Assembly: GCA_030591285.1 (NCBI GenBank) | Contig: JAUVBH010000036.1 | Location: 1 to 10,030, forward strand | DNA from: Thermoplasmatota archaeon | GTDB taxonomy: Archaea > Thermoplasmatota > Penumbrarchaeia > Penumbrarchaeales > Penumbrarchaeaceae | Direction: 5' to 3' | Length of the DNA stretch: 10,030 bases | In this document: positions 8,701 through 10,030 of the stretch, piece by piece | Layout: each line of letters opens with the position of its first letter | Numbering within the stretch: the stretch's first letter is position 1 | Notes under the pieces: model-generated | What the model saw: the letters and a program-made list of their open reading frames with translations, nothing else | Told to the model about the DNA's origin: nothing | The model's database searches: none | Made by a program: the position numbers and the translations under genes

Positions 8701-9879
8701 TACAACATAACATATGGATTCTTCTCACTGAACATCACCGAGGTGGGAAAGCACAGGATATGGCTCTGGGCGATAGACAAACTGGGACTACCCGGAAACG
8801 CAGATATGTTTGACTTCTGGATCGATACGGAACCCGTGGAATTCCTTTATCTTGATCTTCAACCAGGGGTCCTTTTCAATGCATCAGGAAATACTCATGA
8901 TCTAATTGTATGGGTCAGGGATGATGTGTCTGGAGTAGGGATGATCCAATATCGACAAACAGTTTCAGATGGGGTCTTTTCAGAGTGGATGGATGTAACC
9001 CAGAGAGGGCCATCAAACCTGAACACCTCGATCATATTGAACCTACAACTGGGCATGAATTATACCAATCAGATCCAGTTTCGAGCCGAGGACCTATCGA
9101 GGAATGGAGTTGTAGAAAGTGGAATATTCCAAATAAATGGAATGGACCCCAATGCCATTGCTCTGAAACTGTTGGATCCACCGAATTTCGATTATGCATA
9201 TGGTTCAGTGCTATTAAGGTGGAAGATGACACCCTCAACTGTCGTTGGGGCACATTTCAAGGTTCACATGATCTCTCCTGACGGGTCCGATCTGGTATAT
9301 GAAACTGATAATACATATTTCACAGCCAATATCGAGATGGAAGGGACCTGGAGATGGTCGATCGAAGTTGTGATTGTAGGATACTCTTTCACATCTGATG
9401 TTCGAGCTTTCAGATCGATCTCTACCGAGATGGACATATCCATTCCCACCAAGATCGCAATAGAGAAAGGGAATGATATTGTGATCCCTGTGGTTTTGAG
9501 GAATGATCTTGATATCGAACTGGGAATGGAGATCACAAAGGAAGATGGTGAGCCTGTTGTGGTGGAAGGACTTGGTAACCACGATTTGGGACCAAGTGAG
9601 AATTTAACGGTTAATTTGATGGTCAACACCAGTTTTCTTAATGTGGGCATTTATCCACTCCATCTGATGATAACTGATGATTTTGGCCGAACTTCTGATC
9701 ATAGTATTATTCTGGAAATTGAACTAGACGATGAAACCATACGATCCGGCCCTAAAAAAAGTGACACCCTTTTCTGGCTTCTAGTCATACTTTCCGCAAT
9801 CGTTATCATGATCGGGGTGGGGGTGACTGTTTTCTTCTTCTATTCAAAAACCTCAGCTGAAGAAGGAATGGAAGAGTAG
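5764..9879 (+). CDS. Giant kelch-repeat surface protein with C-terminal membrane anchor, tail-less paralogue
   Basis: Predicted 1371-residue secreted type I membrane protein and tandem paralogue of the preceding gene; exact function not recognised. The start is fixed by the TATA spacing. Signal peptide 1-~34 (basic GGRRR, hydrophobic VNVLVILILIISSFPIL). MGDW recurs at 51-54, and VWSYFIDNTTWIHW (95-108) matches VWSYFEDNSTWVRW of the paralogue. About twelve kelch-like blades run to ~675, with clear ones at RYGSSITFVDATDSLLIFGG (173-192), DPVDNKFYLFGG and GDIYII. Beta-sandwich domains follow (~680-1225; DATPPPG at 922-928; WVRDDVSGVGMIQYR in the next), then a membrane-proximal beta domain (~1230-1325). 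A transmembrane helix at ~1336-1360 is followed by only about 11 residues (SKTSAEEGMEE). About 23 N-x-S/T sequons lie outside. Likely a glycosylated receptor, adhesin or cell-envelope protein. Lack of a cytoplasmic tail is the main difference from its neighbour. Confidence 0.
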   Translation: MGGRRRISIDGTLGRVNVLVILILIISSFPILGSNEVTGSENTWIEEEPQMGDWNTYFQHPNEVAPLSSRSRMMFREQSNEMVFFMFKFYEGVQVWSYFIDNTTWIHWETNGAGIDHNIEMTSFVSNKESSKAYFFGGYSGFGGAQYFSDLNIFHYDNKTWTVADPTDGPGPRYGSSITFVDATDSLLIFGGYQKSGSSSGYSNEIWKFNEIDGWGQFTVNGPAPEVRAFSTMCTDPTDERSYIALGEGYSGHLKDLWQFNITDSEWYNIQNDMNIQTDRVHIMQYREDMDDLILVMGMMEDHYSPIPVNLSYAISIDGQGVVNLSLPRKMGPMVPFCYDLNEAGDKIVIAGGSSGFEMWSLDLSSLTVEEIPGSIMWSTEESFTGFDPDNGGRLYVLEQFAIGYGMYIPRYERWTFGYFSIPEKIWYTKYIDPETGPDNASGMAGCYDPVDNKFYLFGGGVELDTSWDPDLESFDGFWSFDVDTEEWVHIAESTLPGPRGWSEMVIDYRNGDIYIIGQREKGQSRVNGTLFKYDISELTWEAINGAPDDFLTYEARLVQDPKENGLYLYNGRNNELWFFHYHNKTWEKYIDVNTQGWYIDNPGLAVDPKTEEVTFYGKDLGKVLTWRPGWESWKVAWDGISFPLPNLGFHFNEDTETIWAWSLGSIAVREFKPISRTSVDSIKILDPEGKETDEVFAFNGNYTMKVSGTMDDPAVNHSGARLNISWGDEKGSILIDEWGGRPKIYGILPIQIPFMMVDLNIDGNDWWFEIPFALKIGAPDNQSFNLTATPIIEIGAGDDLTIIDLFTTHTGLDLGEFDIETEWLGEVQEGDWIPKGDNIYLKNISLEYKGFPGLHPRNNTIRIYFNYGTRHEGRWDYIQGETGEIMIQIEGYDDQRLEFNITVTDTSNNEIMRTSRYFFLDATPPPGINNLRVHADSYNDNNYYDDDHEVFVTWTLVDDPGSGLMEYRYCLDKFDSQPYNITYGFFSLNITEVGKHRIWLWAIDKLGLPGNADMFDFWIDTEPVEFLYLDLQPGVLFNASGNTHDLIVWVRDDVSGVGMIQYRQTVSDGVFSEWMDVTQRGPSNLNTSIILNLQLGMNYTNQIQFRAEDLSRNGVVESGIFQINGMDPNAIALKLLDPPNFDYAYGSVLLRWKMTPSTVVGAHFKVHMISPDGSDLVYETDNTYFTANIEMEGTWRWSIEVVIVGYSFTSDVRAFRSISTEMDISIPTKIAIEKGNDIVIPVVLRNDLDIELGMEITKEDGEPVVVEGLGNHDLGPSENLTVNLMVNTSFLNVGIYPLHLMITDDFGRTSDHSIILEIELDDETIRSGPKKSDTLFWLLVILSAIVIMIGVGVTVFFFYSKTSAEEGMEE

Positions 9880-9892
9880 AGGTGGGTGGACC

Positions 9893-9900
9893 TTTAAATA
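9893..9900 (+). promoter_or_regulatory. TATA box for a leaderless transcript of the rnp4-like gene
   Basis: TTTAAATA lies 14 nt after the stop codon of the second kelch gene and ends exactly 24 nt before ATG 9924, the same spacing as at the second kelch gene. This predicts a transcription start at about 9923-9924. No Shine-Dalgarno motif precedes either ATG 9912 or ATG 9924. Confidence 0.
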
Positions 9901-9923
9901 TCTCCTGCTTTATGGGCAAAGCG

Positions 9924-10030
9924 ATGCAGAGAAGAGGCCGAGGTAAGAAACGGCCCATTGTCAGGGAAGCTGCCCAGGATAGGATAGAAAATCTTTACGA
10001 TCTGGCTTTCAACATGGCAAGAGCGGGAGA
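9924..10030 (+). CDS. rnp4: Probable RNase P protein component 4 (Rpr2/Rpp21 family), 3' end outside window
   Basis: Rnp4 is a small protein subunit of archaeal RNase P, which removes the 5' leader of precursor tRNAs; with its partner Rnp3 it supports the RNA subunit. Only about 35 codons are visible. The start is strongly basic (MQRRGRGKKRP), followed by the amphipathic helix AAQDRIENLYDLAFNMA, which fits the family's first helix (pattern A..RI..L..LA). The zinc-binding cysteines expected further on are outside the window, so the call rests on a short stretch. An in-frame ATG at 9912 would add MGKA, but it lies upstream of the transcription start predicted by the TATA box, so 9924 is preferred. 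The gene begins just after the kelch pair and has its own promoter; it is likely a housekeeping neighbour with no functional tie to them. Confidence 0.
   Translation, partial: MQRRGRGKKRPIVREAAQDRIENLYDLAFNMARAG

Noticed and set aside
9264..9650. 128-codon open frame on the minus strand
   Set aside because: It is antisense to the membrane-proximal domain of the second kelch gene, overlaps another antisense frame, and shows no independent gene signals.

Overview
The window looks like chromosomal DNA from an archaeon, most likely a member of the Thermoplasmatota (inference). Three things point that way. TATA boxes sit a fixed short distance upstream of start codons with no Shine-Dalgarno site, which indicates leaderless mRNAs. 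There is an archaeal-type secretion/pilus ATPase and what looks like the start of the archaeal RNase P protein Rnp4. Two very large surface proteins are rich in N-glycosylation sequons and end in a single C-terminal membrane anchor. Arg codons are mostly AGA/AGG, and composition by eye is moderate in GC.

Layout. (1) Minus strand, 1058 to the left edge: the first 352 codons of a type II/IV secretion-system ATPase (archaeal GspE/TadA/VirB11 group), including its Walker A and Asp-box regions; the catalytic C-terminal part is outside the window. (2) 1059-1251: a 193-bp divergent intergenic region with a TATA-like element for each direction, a compact GAAA-loop hairpin in the ATPase leader and two TATA-like boxes 20 bp apart in front of the first large gene. 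(3) Plus strand, 1252-5703: a 1483-residue secreted, membrane-anchored kelch protein with a long acidic cytoplasmic tail. (4) A 60-bp gap containing a TATA box exactly 24 nt before the next ATG. (5) Plus strand, 5764-9879: a 1371-residue paralogue with the same domain order but almost no cytoplasmic tail. (6) A short gap with another TATA box, then the 5' end of a probable rnp4 gene running off the right edge.

The core of the window is a tandem duplication. Both large proteins have a signal peptide, about twelve kelch-like blades (residues ~55-675), several Ig/fibronectin-like beta-sandwich domains, a membrane-proximal beta domain and a C-terminal transmembrane helix, and they stay nearly in register for more than 1100 residues. 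They are most simply read as a pair of glycosylated cell-surface receptors or adhesins that probably bind glycans or proteins. The first could signal or bind partners inside the cell through its tail; the second is only anchored. No catalytic site could be recognised, and any link with the divergent secretion ATPase is positional only. No tRNA, rRNA, CRISPR array, insertion sequence or attachment site was seen, and coding density is high throughout. (Format note: the original answer stated no feature confidences; the 0 in every feature is a placeholder, not an estimate.)
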